Source: an uncultured Pelagibacteraceae bacterium
Lineage (GTDB): Bacteria; Pseudomonadota; Alphaproteobacteria; Pelagibacterales; Pelagibacteraceae
Length of the DNA stretch: 64,000 nt
Assembly (NCBI GenBank): GCA_902543485.1
Contig: CACBYP010000001.1
Location: 62,001-126,000, forward strand
Reading direction: 5' to 3'
Shown: positions 40,752 through 51,000 of the stretch, in pieces
Position numbering within the stretch: the first letter of the stretch is position 1
Layout of the letters: each line of letters starts with the position of its first letter
Made by a program: the position numbers and the translations under genes
The notes under the pieces: generated by a model
Databases searched by the model: none
What the model was told of the DNA's origin: nothing
The model's input: the letters and a program-made list of their open reading frames with translations, nothing else

Positions 40752-42086
40752 TTAGTTTTTATTTAGAAATGTTTCAGAGGAGTCGTCCATTGCTTTTGCC
40801 CAAGCTGTATGATGAACAGGAGCTACTGACCCTGTTACTGGAGATGAAAAAGATTTATTTCTATACGTTGATATATCTTCAACCTTATGATGTTCCCATT
40901 CTTTAAAATGTTTTCTGATTAGTTCAAAATCTATTTTTGGATAATCTGACATCTCATGTAATTCTTTTGTGTATTCAGTCTGAAAATCAATCATCTGATC
41001 AGGATTTTCTAGTTTTTCTTCTAAAGCAACCCATTTATTAATATCTTTTTCAATATCCCCTCCATTTGGTATATTTATTTTCCCCATTATAACATCTCTT
41101 GCGTACCAAGCTTGGCAATCAAACATATTGAATGTATGAAACTGATCTTGCATTCCTAGATACAAAAGTTTGTGATTATCTTGCCAAACAACACCTTTGT
41201 ATAATTTTGGAGGATAAAGTCTGTTTCTTGTTTTAAGTTTTAAATTTTCTTCCAAGAAAGGAAAATGATGTAGGTAACCAGTACATAGTATTATTACATC
41301 TGCATCCTGTTCCGTGCCATCTTTAAAAATTGCTTTTTTTCCCTCTAATCTATCTAAATAGAATACTTCCTTCATTCCTTCAGGCCATTTAAAACCCATA
41401 GGATTATGCCTGTAGCCAATTGTTACACTTTTTGCTCCATATTTATTGCATTGAAGCGCAATATCCTCAGCGGAATAACTGCTTCCTAAAACTATAATAT
41501 TTTTTCCTCTAAATTCTTCTGCATCTCTAAAATCATGTGAGTGCATTATTCTTCCAGGAAATGAACTCATACCTTTATATTCAGGTATAAAAGGAACTGA
41601 AAAATGACCAGTGGACACTACAACGTAATCAAAATGATCAGTTAAAATTTTATCATTTTCTTTATCTTGATAGCTAACTTCAAATTTGTCTGATTTAAAA
41701 ACTGTATTAACTACTCTTGTATTAAATTTAATTTTATTTCTTAAATTTCCTTTACTTACTCTACTAGTGATATAATCATAAAGTACTTCTCTAGGTGGGA
41801 AAGAAGGAATTGGCTTTCCAAAATGTTCATCAAAAGAATAATCTGCAAATTCAAGACACTCTTTAGGTCCATTTGACCAAAGATATCTATACATACTATT
41901 ATGAACTGGATCTCCATATTGGTCAGATCCCGTTCTCCAGCTATAATTCCAAAGACCTCCCCAATCACTTTGTTTTTCAAAGCAAACTATTTCAGGTATT
42001 TTGTCTCCTTTTTTCTCGGCATGTTCAAAAGCCCTCAGAATTGATAATCCACAAGGTCCAGCACCGATAATAGCGACTTTAGTCAT
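40752..42086 (-). CDS. tmm: trimethylamine monooxygenase
   Basis: A 444-residue flavin-containing monooxygenase. FAD motif GAGPCG at residues 8-13, the FMO identifier FPGRIMHSHDF at 176-186, NADPH motif GSSYSAED at 201-208 and the late ILCTGYLHHFPF are complete. Length and the DWGGLWNYSWRTGSD and NMFDCQAWYARD segments match bacterial Tmm, which oxidises trimethylamine to its N-oxide and can also oxidise other small amines and sulfides. It is a single gene, convergent with the glycoside hydrolase and divergent from Fe-ADH by 76 bases. The downstream TMAO demethylase is not in this window. Confidence 0.9.
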   Translation of the reverse strand: MTKVAIIGAGPCGLSILRAFEHAEKKGDKIPEIVCFEKQSDWGGLWNYSWRTGSDQYGDPVHNSMYRYLWSNGPKECLEFADYSFDEHFGKPIPSFPPREVLYDYITSRVSKGNLRNKIKFNTRVVNTVFKSDKFEVSYQDKENDKILTDHFDYVVVSTGHFSVPFIPEYKGMSSFPGRIMHSHDFRDAEEFRGKNIIVLGSSYSAEDIALQCNKYGAKSVTIGYRHNPMGFKWPEGMKEVFYLDRLEGKKAIFKDGTEQDADVIILCTGYLHHFPFLEENLKLKTRNRLYPPKLYKGVVWQDNHKLLYLGMQDQFHTFNMFDCQAWYARDVIMGKINIPNGGDIEKDINKWVALEEKLENPDQMIDFQTEYTKELHEMSDYPKIDFELIRKHFKEWEHHKVEDISTYRNKSFSSPVTGSVAPVHHTAWAKAMDDSSETFLNKN

Positions 42087-42162
42087 GATAATTTTTCCTC
42101 TACAATTAAAATTATAAATATATTGTACTAAGAAAAATAGAAAAATTAAATATTATTTTAAT

Positions 42163-43320
42163 ATGAAAACTAATTGGAATTATCCTACTACAATTTGGGT
42201 TGGAGAGAACAGAATTCAAGATTTAAGCATAGCATGTAAAAATTTGAAAATTAATAAACCATTATTTGTCACAGATAAGGATTTAATTAATCTAAAAATG
42301 GTTCAAGATATTATTTTAGATTTAAAAAAAACCTTTAATCATCTTCAAGTTTTTTCAAATTTTTCAGGTAATCCTGTAGGCGAGAATGTGGAAGAGGGAG
42401 TGGGGGAGTTTAAAAAATTAGGTTGTGATGGAGTTATTGCATTTGGTGGTGGCAGCGGTCTTGATGTAGGTAAAGCTATTGCTTTTATGACAGGACAGTC
42501 TAGACCATTATGGGATTTTGAAGATATAGGTGATTATTGGAAAAGAGCAGATGAAACTAACATTGCACCGATCATTGCTGTACCCACTACAGCAGGGACA
42601 GGATCAGAAACTGGAAGAGCATCAGCTATAATCAATAAACAAACAGGTATAAAAAAAATTATTTTTCACCCGAAATTTTTACCTTCAATTGTAATTTTAG
42701 ATCCTAATTTAACTTTAGATCTTTCTCCAAGATTGACTGCAGCGACAGGCATGGATGCTTTGGCACACAATTTAGAAGCTTTTTGTGCGCCTGGATTTCA
42801 CCCGATGGCTGATGGAATTGCGATTGAGGGAATGAAGTTAATTAAAAACTCATTAATTAAAGCAGTTAAGAACGGTAAAGATTTAAATGCTAGAGCAGAA
42901 TTATTAGCTTCAGCTAGCATGGGTTCTACCGCTTTTCAAAAAGGGCTTGGTGCTATTCATTCTTTAAGCCACCCTATTAATGCACAATTTAATGTTCACC
43001 ACGGTTTATCAAATGCTATCTTTATGCCTTATGTATTAACTTTTAACAAAGATATGATTGAAAAAAGGATAATTTCTATATGTGATTATCTCAAACTCGA
43101 TAAAAGTTTTGATAGTTTTTTAAAGTGGATTTTAGAACTAAGAAAAGAATTAAATATACCGCATAAATTATCAGAAATTGTTGATGTAAATAAAATAAAT
43201 TTAGAGCAGTTATCAGTTATGGCATTAGAAGATCCTTCAACTTCTACCAATCCAAGAACAATGAGTAAAGATGACATGAAAGCACTTTATGAACATAGTA
43301 TTTCAGGTAAATTATTTTAA
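42163..43320 (+). CDS. iron-containing alcohol dehydrogenase
   Basis: A 385-residue group III alcohol dehydrogenase. NAD site AFGGGSGLDVGKA and the TTAGTGSE loop are present, and metal ligands lie in GMDALAHNLEAF (Asp, His), AIHSLSHPINAQFNVHHG (two His). SAR11 homologues have been studied as broad short-chain alcohol dehydrogenases that can use methanol. Its stop overlaps the ATG of the amidotransferase gene, and fhs follows in the opposite direction. The setting beside fhs and sox genes supports a role in one-carbon or alcohol oxidation. Confidence 0.9.
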   Translation: MKTNWNYPTTIWVGENRIQDLSIACKNLKINKPLFVTDKDLINLKMVQDIILDLKKTFNHLQVFSNFSGNPVGENVEEGVGEFKKLGCDGVIAFGGGSGLDVGKAIAFMTGQSRPLWDFEDIGDYWKRADETNIAPIIAVPTTAGTGSETGRASAIINKQTGIKKIIFHPKFLPSIVILDPNLTLDLSPRLTAATGMDALAHNLEAFCAPGFHPMADGIAIEGMKLIKNSLIKAVKNGKDLNARAELLASASMGSTAFQKGLGAIHSLSHPINAQFNVHHGLSNAIFMPYVLTFNKDMIEKRIISICDYLKLDKSFDSFLKWILELRKELNIPHKLSEIVDVNKINLEQLSVMALEDPSTSTNPRTMSKDDMKALYEHSISGKLF

Positions 43321-44102
43321 TGAAAAGAATTCTGATAGTTGAAGGTAACCTTAGAGAAGAAAATCAAAGCTTTACTGATGGTGGAATTAAAACTCATACT
43401 GAAAGTTTAAAAGACAGTATTAGTTATTTTACAGATCAATTAGATATTGATGTTGTTAATCCTTCATCAGATGAAAATATTAATGAAGTAGCTAAAGATT
43501 TAACTAAATATCATGGAATGATATGGGGTGGTAGTAGTTTAAATATTTACAATGATACTCCAGAAATAAGAAGACAATTAAACTTTATGAGGGAATGTCA
43601 AAAGAATATAAAAAATATATTCGCAATATGTTGGGGAATGCAAGTTGCTGTGACCGTTGCTGGTGGTGAAGTAAAGAAATGCCCTAATGGCGCTCACAGG
43701 GGAATAGCTCACGACATAGAAATAAACGAAAATGGTCTTAAACATCCGCTTTATAAAAATAAAAATAAAAAATTTAATACCCCTGCATTTAATTTTGATG
43801 AAGTTGTAAAATTACCTGAGGGCTCTACATTACTTTCATCAAATCCAATAAATAAAGTCATGGGTATAAATTTTAATGTTGGTTCAACGAATGTATGGGG
43901 AATACAATATCACCCAGAGATAACTTATGCCAAAATGATAAGCTTAATTCATTTTAGGAGAGATCGACTTTTAGAAAAAAAAGCATTTATTGACCAAATG
44001 GAAATAGACTCTCATGTAAAAATTATAGAAGATGAAAATAAAATTTCAAATAAAGATGCAAGGATGAGAGAATTAGAAAATTGGCTAAATAATTTAAATT
44101 AG
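43320..44102 (+). CDS. class I glutamine amidotransferase-like protein
   Basis: A 260-residue GATase1-fold protein. The catalytic triad is present: nucleophile in [11 protein letters not shown], histidine and glutamate in [11 protein letters not shown]. It is a stand-alone domain resembling the amidotransferase half of GMP synthase and also gamma-glutamyl hydrolase-like enzymes. The C-terminal 45 residues ([13 protein letters not shown] onward) are helical and charged. The substrate is unknown; gamma-glutamylamides from the nearby pathway are a thought, not evidence. It is coupled to the Fe-ADH gene and shares a TTAG with the convergent fhs stop. Confidence 0.72.
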   Translation: MKRILIVEGNLREENQSFTDGGIKTHTESLKDSISYFTDQLDIDVVNPSSDENINEVAKDLTKYHGMIWGGSSLNIYNDTPEIRRQLNFMRECQKNIKNIFAICWGMQVAVTVAGGEVKKCPNGAHRGIAHDIEINENGLKHPLYKNKNKKFNTPAFNFDEVVKLPEGSTLLSSNPINKVMGINFNVGSTNVWGIQYHPEITYAKMISLIHFRRDRLLEKKAFIDQMEIDSHVKIIEDENKISNKDARMRELENWLNNLN

Positions 44103-45778
44103 AACAAGCCTTCTATTTCACCTTTTTCATTAAGCTTAATAGAGTCTGCTGCAGGAACTCGTGGAAGTCCAGGCATTGTCATGATGGCTCCGCATATAAC
44201 AACAATAAATTCTGCACCTGAAGATAATCTTACTTCTCTAATTGGTAATGAATGGCCTGTTGGAGCACCTTTTGCATTTGGATCAGTAGAAAAACTATAT
44301 TGTGTTTTGGCTACACATATCGGTAAATTTCCATAACCCGCTTCTTCAAAAGATTTTAATTGATCTTTTATTTTACTGTCAACAACAACTTCGTTTGCTC
44401 GGTATATTTCTTTTGCAACAATTTCAACTTTCTTTAGTAAAGGTGTTTTTTCATCATATAAAAATTTAAAATTTGCTTGTTTTTGATCAATTAAATCTAC
44501 AATATGAGTGGCAAGTTCTTTTGTTCCCTCACCACCATTTGACCAATGAGTACATAAAGTAGCTTTAACTCCCATATTATCACAAGCATTTATTAACTCT
44601 TTTACTTCATTATCAGTATCAGCAACAAAATGATTAACAGCAACCGCTACCGGTAAACCAAATTTTTTTACATTTTCAATGTGTCTTTCTAAATTTACTA
44701 AACCTTTCTTTAACGCGTCTACATTTTCATTTTTTAAATCATCTTTAGCTACACCACCGTGCATTTTTAATGCTCTAATTGTTGCAACAATAACTACACA
44801 CTCAGGTTTTAAATTTGATTTTCTACATTTAATATCTAGAAATTTTTCTGCTCCTAGGTCTGCTCCAAATCCAGCTTCAGTTACAACATAATCAGCTAGT
44901 TTTAAACCTGCTTTAGTTGCTATTACAGAGTTACATCCATGAGCAATATTCGCAAAAGGACCACCATGAATAATGGCAGGATTATTTTCTAAAGTTTGAG
45001 TTACATTAGGTCTAATTGCTTCTTTTAACAAAACAGTCATTGGTCCATGAGCATTTAAATCTTTTGCAAAAATAGGCTTTCTATCTCTAGTATAAGCAAC
45101 TGTAATATTACCTATTCTCTTTTCCAAATCTTCAAGATCATTAGCTAAGCAAAAGATTGCCATTATCTCTGATGCTACTGTAATATCAAAACCATCTTCT
45201 CTTGGAAAACCATTTGCAATTCCACCTAAATTAATATTGATAGATCTTAAAGACCTATCATTCATATCCATAACTCTTCTCCAAACTACTCTTCTTACAT
45301 CTATGTTTAATTTATTTCCCCAATAAATATGATTATCAATTAACGCTGACAATAAGTTGTGAGCAGATGTAATTGCATGGAAGTCTCCCGTAAAATGTAA
45401 ATTGATTTGTTCCATTGGAACAACTTGAGCATATCCTCCTCCTGCTGCTCCACCTTTCATTCCAAATGAAGGGCCTAAACTAGGTTCACGTAAACACACT
45501 ATAGAATTTTTACCGATTTTATTTAATCCATCATTTAAGCCAACTGACGTAGTTGTCTTTCCCTCTCCAGCAGGAGTTGGTGTAATAGCAGTAACTAAAA
45601 TTAATTTTCCATTTTGTTTATCTTTCAAACTATCTAAATATTCTAAATTTATTTTAGCAATATGACGTCCCATAGGGCTAAAAGCACTTGGTTCGTCTGG
45701 AACATTAATTTTACCCAAAATCTCATTTATGGGTTTCATTTTTGCTTCTCGTGCAATTTGGATATCTGATTTTGACAT
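44099..45778 (-). CDS. fhs: formate-tetrahydrofolate ligase
   Basis: A 559-residue enzyme of full family length. The ATP-binding loop is [16 protein letters not shown] at about residues 67-82; other signatures are [43 protein letters not shown] and the C-terminal AGAEFIVV-type segment with [12 protein letters not shown]. It makes 10-formyl-THF from formate and ATP, or runs in reverse to release formate. It is divergent from soxB across 121 bases, as in other one-carbon clusters. Confidence 0.96.
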   Translation of the reverse strand: MSKSDIQIAREAKMKPINEILGKINVPDEPSAFSPMGRHIAKINLEYLDSLKDKQNGKLILVTAITPTPAGEGKTTTSVGLNDGLNKIGKNSIVCLREPSLGPSFGMKGGAAGGGYAQVVPMEQINLHFTGDFHAITSAHNLLSALIDNHIYWGNKLNIDVRRVVWRRVMDMNDRSLRSININLGGIANGFPREDGFDITVASEIMAIFCLANDLEDLEKRIGNITVAYTRDRKPIFAKDLNAHGPMTVLLKEAIRPNVTQTLENNPAIIHGGPFANIAHGCNSVIATKAGLKLADYVVTEAGFGADLGAEKFLDIKCRKSNLKPECVVIVATIRALKMHGGVAKDDLKNENVDALKKGLVNLERHIENVKKFGLPVAVAVNHFVADTDNEVKELINACDNMGVKATLCTHWSNGGEGTKELATHIVDLIDQKQANFKFLYDEKTPLLKKVEIVAKEIYRANEVVVDSKIKDQLKSFEEAGYGNLPICVAKTQYSFSTDPNAKGAPTGHSLPIREVRLSSGAEFIVVICGAIMTMPGLPRVPAADSIKLNEKGEIEGLF

Positions 45779-45899
45779 AAATCTAATTACTTATTAATGA
45801 GCAGAATTACTATCCTTTTTTGTCACGTATTTAAACATCTAAAAAATATATATAAAAAAAATTAGCAAAAACTTATATTTAATTTTATAAAACTTACGG

Positions 45900-47156
45900 A
45901 TGCAGAAATATTCAGTATTTAGTCTAATCAAAAACGCTTTCTCCAATCACCAAAATTGGGAAGTTGCTTGGAAAGATCCAACTCCAAAAAGTGAATATGA
46001 TGTAGTCATCATTGGAGGTGGAGGACATGGTCTTGCTACTGCATATTATTTAGCAAAAGAACATAATATTAGAAATGTAGCTATCATTGAGAAAGGCTGG
46101 ATTGGTGGTGGAAATGTTGGTCGAAATACAACGATCATAAGATCAAATTTTATGTACGATGCTAATGCAAGATTTAATGAATTTGGAATGGATTTATGGA
46201 GAAACTTAAGTCAAGAACTGAACTTTAATGTGATGTTTTCTCCAAGGGGAATAATAAACTTAGCCCACTCTGATGCTCAAATGAATGCATATGCTCGTAG
46301 AGGAAACTCTATGAGATTAAATGGAATAGATGCAAAATTATTGGATAGAGACGAAGTTAAAAAATTAATTCCAATGGCTGACTTTAGTGATGAAGTACGT
46401 TTCCCAATTTTTGGAGGCTTAATGCAACCAAGCGCTGGTACCGCAAGACATGATGCTGTTGCTTGGGGTTATGCGCGTCAAGCAGATGATATGGGTGTAG
46501 ATATAATTCAACATTGTGAGGTCACTGGTTTTGATGTTGTTAATGGAAAGATAAAAGGAATTAGAACTTCAAGAGGAGATATTAAAGCAAAAAAAGTTGG
46601 ATTATGTGTTGCAGGTAGCACAAATATATTAGCTGAAAAATTAAATATGACACTGCCAATAGAAACTCACGTACTACAAGCTTGTGTTTCAGAACCTGTA
46701 AAACCATTATTAGACGGAGTAGTAACTTTTGGTGCAGGCCACTTTTATATAAGTCAATCAGATAAAGGTGAGATGGTAATGGGCGGTGATCTTGATGGAT
46801 ATAATAGTTATGCTCAAAGAGGTAACTTGCCAACTATACAACATGTCTTGACAGGTGGCTTAGCTTTGTTTCCATTTTTAAGTAGATTAAAAATGTTAAG
46901 GACATGGGGAGGGATCATGGATATGTCTATGGATGGTTCTCCAATAATTGATAAAACTCATATTGAAGGTTTATATTTAAACTGCGGATGGTGTTATGGA
47001 GGTTTTAAATCAACTCCTGTTTCAGGTTGGACTTTTGCTCATACAATTGCGCAAGACCAAGTTCATGAATTAAATTCAGAATTAAGATTAAATAGATTTT
47101 CTACAGGTCATCTTTTAGATGAAAAAGGTTTAGGAACTAAAACCTGGATTGGTTAA
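45900..47156 (+). CDS. soxB: heterotetrameric sarcosine oxidase/N-methylglutamate dehydrogenase, beta subunit
   Basis: A 418-residue flavoprotein. YDVVIIGGGGHGLATAYYLAKEH is the FAD motif (residues about 34-56), followed by GWIGGGNVGRNTTIIRSN, where relatives attach FMN near a conserved His, and the late LNCGWCYGGFKSTPVSG. Length and order match SoxB. It oxidises an N-methyl amino acid with transfer of the methyl group to folate. MgdA of the N-methylglutamate pathway is very similar, so the substrate may be N-methylglutamate rather than sarcosine. The ATG follows a 120-base divergent region without a clear ribosome site. Confidence 0.88.
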   Translation: MQKYSVFSLIKNAFSNHQNWEVAWKDPTPKSEYDVVIIGGGGHGLATAYYLAKEHNIRNVAIIEKGWIGGGNVGRNTTIIRSNFMYDANARFNEFGMDLWRNLSQELNFNVMFSPRGIINLAHSDAQMNAYARRGNSMRLNGIDAKLLDRDEVKKLIPMADFSDEVRFPIFGGLMQPSAGTARHDAVAWGYARQADDMGVDIIQHCEVTGFDVVNGKIKGIRTSRGDIKAKKVGLCVAGSTNILAEKLNMTLPIETHVLQACVSEPVKPLLDGVVTFGAGHFYISQSDKGEMVMGGDLDGYNSYAQRGNLPTIQHVLTGGLALFPFLSRLKMLRTWGGIMDMSMDGSPIIDKTHIEGLYLNCGWCYGGFKSTPVSGWTFAHTIAQDQVHELNSELRLNRFSTGHLLDEKGLGTKTWIG

Positions 47157-47159
47157 AAA

Positions 47160-47429
47160 ATGTTATACATCAAATGTCCTTATTGCGGTTTAAGAGCACA
47201 AAAAGAATTCTCATATGGAGGTGATGCAACTGTAAAAAGACCTAATATAAATGAAGAAGTATCAAGTGAAGATTGGGATAATTTTGTTTATATGAGAAAA
47301 AGTCCAAGAGGGAAACATATAGAGTTATGGCAACATATAGCAGGATGTAGACAATGGATTAAGGTGCAAAGAGACACCGCTACACATGAAATTTTCCAAA
47401 CAGCAAAAGTCACAGAAGAAATAAGATGA
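47160..47429 (+). CDS. soxD: sarcosine oxidase delta subunit
   Basis: An 89-residue zinc-binding subunit. The four ligands match the family exactly: Cys6 and Cys9 (CPYCG), His59 and Cys63 (WQHIAGCRQW). DWDNFVYMRKSPRG is a typical SoxD segment. It joins the alpha and beta subunits. It starts 3 bases after soxB and overlaps soxA by four bases (ATGA). Confidence 0.92.
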   Translation: MLYIKCPYCGLRAQKEFSYGGDATVKRPNINEEVSSEDWDNFVYMRKSPRGKHIELWQHIAGCRQWIKVQRDTATHEIFQTAKVTEEIR

Positions 47430-50422
47430 GCCAACCATTTAGATTAAATAAAGAGGGATTAATTAATCGAAACAAAAAAATATCTTTTACTTTTAACGGA
47501 AAAAAATTATTTGGATATGAGGGAGATACAATTGCATCTGCTTTGATTGCAAATGGAATACATTTAGTTGGTAGAAGTTTTAAATATCATAGACCAAGAG
47601 GTTTTTTTGGAGCAGGAGTAGAGGAACCAAACGCAAAGCTTCAAGTAGAATTCAATGGTCATTCAGAGCCAAATGTTAATGCAACAGAAATGGAACTCGT
47701 TGAAGGTTTGTCCGCAACAAGCCAAAATTGTTGGCCATCAGTTAATTTTGATGTTGGTGCAATTAATAATTTTTTAAAAATGTTTTTCCCTGCAGGGTTT
47801 TATTACAAAACATTTATGTGGCCTAAAAGTTTCTGGTATAAAATTTACGAACCTTTCATTAGAAAAGCCGCAGGATTAGGGGTTGCTTCGATAGAAAAAG
47901 ATAAAGAAAGATATGAACATAAATTTGAGTATTGCGATTTATTAGTTACTGGATCTGGACCATCTGGATTAGCAAGTGCTTATGCTGCTGCAAAAAATGG
48001 AGCAAAAGTAATTTTAGCTGAGGATAAACCAAGATTTGGAGGAACACTTTTAACTGATGACGTAAGCATCGATAATTTATCAGGAAAAGATTGGGCAGAA
48101 AAAATAATTACTGAATTAAAATCTATGCCCAATGTCACTGTAAAAAATAGATCTCAAGTTTTTGGTTATTATGATCATAACATGCTGGTAATGTTTGAGA
48201 GAGTTAGTGATCATTTAGAGAAAAAATCAAAATTCACCCCAAGACAAAGACTTTGGTATATTAGAGCCAAAGAAACAATTTTATCAACTGGTTCAATTGA
48301 AAGACCAATTGTGTTCGGCAACAATGATACTCCAGGAATTTTTTTATCAGCAGCTGTAAAAGAATATATGAAAGTCTATGGAGTATTGGTTGGAAAGAAA
48401 CCTTTAATATTCACGAATAACGATAGTGCATATGAAACAGCTTTAGAATTCAAAAAAAATAATGTTGAACCAATTATATTAGATACAAGAGAAGAACATT
48501 CATCAGAATTAATTGATGAAGCTAAATCAAAGGGAATTGATATAAGATTTTCTCACGGTGTTATTGTTGCTAATGGTTACAAAAAAGTTAAATCTGCAAA
48601 AATTGGCAAACTGAATAAAGATAAAAATTCTTTTGAGAAAATAGAAACTGTAGATTGTGATTGTATTTGTGTGTCTGGATTTTGGACACCATCTGTACAT
48701 TTAGCATCACAGTCAGGAAATAAACTTAAGTATGAAGAAAAAATTGATGCATTTATTCCAGATAAGAAAAAACAACATGAGACCTCAGTTGGCGCAGCAA
48801 ATGGATCATTCACATTAGAAGAAAGTTTAAAACATGGTTTTGAAAATGGTTCAAATCTTTCCGCAAAAATTACAGAGACTAAAACAGAAATCTCAATTCC
48901 AAATGTAAATGAAAAGAAATACGGAGCTCATGATAAATTTTGGTGTATGCCGTTACCTAAGAATGAAAATCCAAAAAGATTTGTTGATTTTCAAAATGAT
49001 GTATCTGTTTCTGATATAGAAATCGCACTAAGAGAAGGCTACAGATCAATAGAGCATGTCAAAAGATACACAACTCTTGGAATGGCAACAGATCAAGGCC
49101 GTACAAGTAATTTAAATGGCCTTCAGTTGGTATCTAATATAGAAAATAAAATAGTTCCTGAAGTGGGACACACAACATTTAGACCACCTTTCACACCAAT
49201 TACAATCGGGACAATAGTTGGTCGTGAAGTAGGTATGGAATATATGCCGACTAGAAAAACCCCAATGCATGAATGGCATGAGAAAAATAATGCTGTATTT
49301 GTTGATGCAGGTGCTTGGAAAAGACCTCGATATTATAAGCTAGGAAGTGAAACTTTATTTGAAGCTTCAAAGAGAGAGGCAAAAAATGTTAGAGAGAATG
49401 TTGGTATATGCGATGTAACTACATTAGGAAAAATTGATATTAAAGGTCCAGACGCAGCAGAATTTTTAAATAGAGTTTATACAAATGCTTGGATGAAATT
49501 ACCTGTTGGAAAAGCAAGATATGGATTGATGCTTAGAGAAGATGGAATTGTCATGGACGATGGAACAACAACAAGAATTTCAGAAAATCATTATCATATG
49601 ACAACAACAACTGCACAAGCTGCAAATGTTTTATCTCACTTAGAATATTATCTTCAAATTGTTTGGCCAGAATTAAATGTAAATGTTGTCTCTACAACTG
49701 AGCAATGGGCAGGGGCTGCAATTGCTGGACCTAAATCTAGAGACATGTTATCAAAATTATATCCGGACTTAGACGTATCAAATGAAGCTTTGCCTTTTAT
49801 GGGCTATAAAGAAGCAGAATTTTTTGGTGTTCCATCAAGAATTTTTAGAATTTCATTTTCTGGTGAGCTTGCATATGAGATTAATGTCAAATCAGATCAT
49901 GGCATGTTCATGTGGGAGAAAATGATGGAAGTAGGAAAAGATTTTGGAAATCAGCCTTATGGAACTGAAGCTTTGTCAACATTAAGAATAGAAATGGGAC
50001 ACGTTGCAGGGCCAGAATTAGATGGTCGAACAATCCCATCAGATGTTTCATTAAATGGATTAGTTTCAAAGAAAAAAGATTTTATCGGCAAAAATTCTTT
50101 AGGGAGAGAAGCATTTAATGTTGAGAGCAGACAAAAAATTGTTGGACTTATTCCAATTGATAGAAAGTCTAGTATTCCTGAAGGATCTCATATCGTCCAA
50201 GATCAGAATGCAAAATTACCTAATCCTAAGCTTGGTCACGTTTCTTCTTCTTGTTGGAGTGTAGAAAATAATAATCCATTTTCTCTAGCAATTATGAAAG
50301 ATGGAAAAAACATGATTGGCAAAAAGTTTTTTGCGGTATCACCATTAAAAAATAAATCAATTGAAGTAGAAGTTATATCTTCACACTATGTTGACCCAGA
50401 GGGAAAAAGAGTTAGATCATGA
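47426..50422 (+). CDS. soxA: sarcosine oxidase/N-methylglutamate dehydrogenase, alpha subunit
   Basis: A 998-residue multidomain subunit. Residues about 20-100 form a ferredoxin-like Fer2_4 domain (FNGKKLFGYEGDTIASALIANG). Residues about 170-600 are an NAD/FAD-type disulfide reductase domain with LLVTGSGPSGLASAYAAAKNG. From about residue 620 the C-terminal GcvT domain binds tetrahydrofolate (EDGIVMDDGTTTRI, SGELAYEINVKSDHGMF). Iminium carbon is channelled to the folate site, giving methylene-THF. The whole length and domain order fit SoxA and MgdC alike. Confidence 0.92.
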   Translation: MSQPFRLNKEGLINRNKKISFTFNGKKLFGYEGDTIASALIANGIHLVGRSFKYHRPRGFFGAGVEEPNAKLQVEFNGHSEPNVNATEMELVEGLSATSQNCWPSVNFDVGAINNFLKMFFPAGFYYKTFMWPKSFWYKIYEPFIRKAAGLGVASIEKDKERYEHKFEYCDLLVTGSGPSGLASAYAAAKNGAKVILAEDKPRFGGTLLTDDVSIDNLSGKDWAEKIITELKSMPNVTVKNRSQVFGYYDHNMLVMFERVSDHLEKKSKFTPRQRLWYIRAKETILSTGSIERPIVFGNNDTPGIFLSAAVKEYMKVYGVLVGKKPLIFTNNDSAYETALEFKKNNVEPIILDTREEHSSELIDEAKSKGIDIRFSHGVIVANGYKKVKSAKIGKLNKDKNSFEKIETVDCDCICVSGFWTPSVHLASQSGNKLKYEEKIDAFIPDKKKQHETSVGAANGSFTLEESLKHGFENGSNLSAKITETKTEISIPNVNEKKYGAHDKFWCMPLPKNENPKRFVDFQNDVSVSDIEIALREGYRSIEHVKRYTTLGMATDQGRTSNLNGLQLVSNIENKIVPEVGHTTFRPPFTPITIGTIVGREVGMEYMPTRKTPMHEWHEKNNAVFVDAGAWKRPRYYKLGSETLFEASKREAKNVRENVGICDVTTLGKIDIKGPDAAEFLNRVYTNAWMKLPVGKARYGLMLREDGIVMDDGTTTRISENHYHMTTTTAQAANVLSHLEYYLQIVWPELNVNVVSTTEQWAGAAIAGPKSRDMLSKLYPDLDVSNEALPFMGYKEAEFFGVPSRIFRISFSGELAYEINVKSDHGMFMWEKMMEVGKDFGNQPYGTEALSTLRIEMGHVAGPELDGRTIPSDVSLNGLVSKKKDFIGKNSLGREAFNVESRQKIVGLIPIDRKSSIPEGSHIVQDQNAKLPNPKLGHVSSSCWSVENNNPFSLAIMKDGKNMIGKKFFAVSPLKNKSIEVEVISSHYVDPEGKRVRS

Positions 50423-50997
50423 AAAATGTTTCTGCACTAGAAAATATTCATAAACATGGATTGTTTGGTAATCACGATAGCAAAGATGAGCTAATAAATA
50501 TTAGAGAAATCAGAGATGTTTTGATTTATCAAATTGTTAAATATAAAAAATCTTCAATTAGTATTGATAAAATAAAAATAGATAATTTAAATTTACCCGA
50601 GACACTTTTGGTTTCTTCAAATAAAAATACAAGAATTTTATGGATGGGACCTGATAATTGGTTAGTCGTTTCAAAAAATAAAGAAATAGAAAAATCTATT
50701 TTAGAGAACTTAAGTCATGATGATTTTGCATTAACAGATCTATCTCATTCAAGAACAATACTGGAATTGGAAGGTTCTTTAGTAGATGAGGTATTGAAAA
50801 AAGGTTGTCCGTTAAATTTAGATGGTCTTGATGAAGGAAAATGTTCTAATTCTGCTTTTCATGCAATTACAATAACTATTGATTTTATAAGTTCAAATCC
50901 AAGAAAAGTAAGAATATTTGCTTTAAGAAGTTTTGGTGAATCTCTTTATCATTCAATAACTGATGCTTGTTTAGAATTTGGCTATAAAGCTGAATAA
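50419..50997 (+). CDS. soxG: sarcosine oxidase gamma subunit
   Basis: A 192-residue protein related to the N-terminal half of GcvT folds. Visible signatures are TRILWMGPDNWLVVS, TDLSHSRTILELEG and FGESLYHSITDACLEFG. It completes the soxBDAG order and starts within the soxA stop (ATGA). It is the last gene of the operon; the next gene is convergent 3 bases away. Confidence 0.87.
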   Translation: MKNVSALENIHKHGLFGNHDSKDELINIREIRDVLIYQIVKYKKSSISIDKIKIDNLNLPETLLVSSNKNTRILWMGPDNWLVVSKNKEIEKSILENLSHDDFALTDLSHSRTILELEGSLVDEVLKKGCPLNLDGLDEGKCSNSAFHAITITIDFISSNPRKVRIFALRSFGESLYHSITDACLEFGYKAE

Positions 50998-51000
50998 AAA

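Noticed and set aside
45779-45899. Strong promoter for soxB
   Set aside because: TTGTCA is present at 45820, but the only TATA-like boxes lie 20 or more bases downstream, too far for a confident call.
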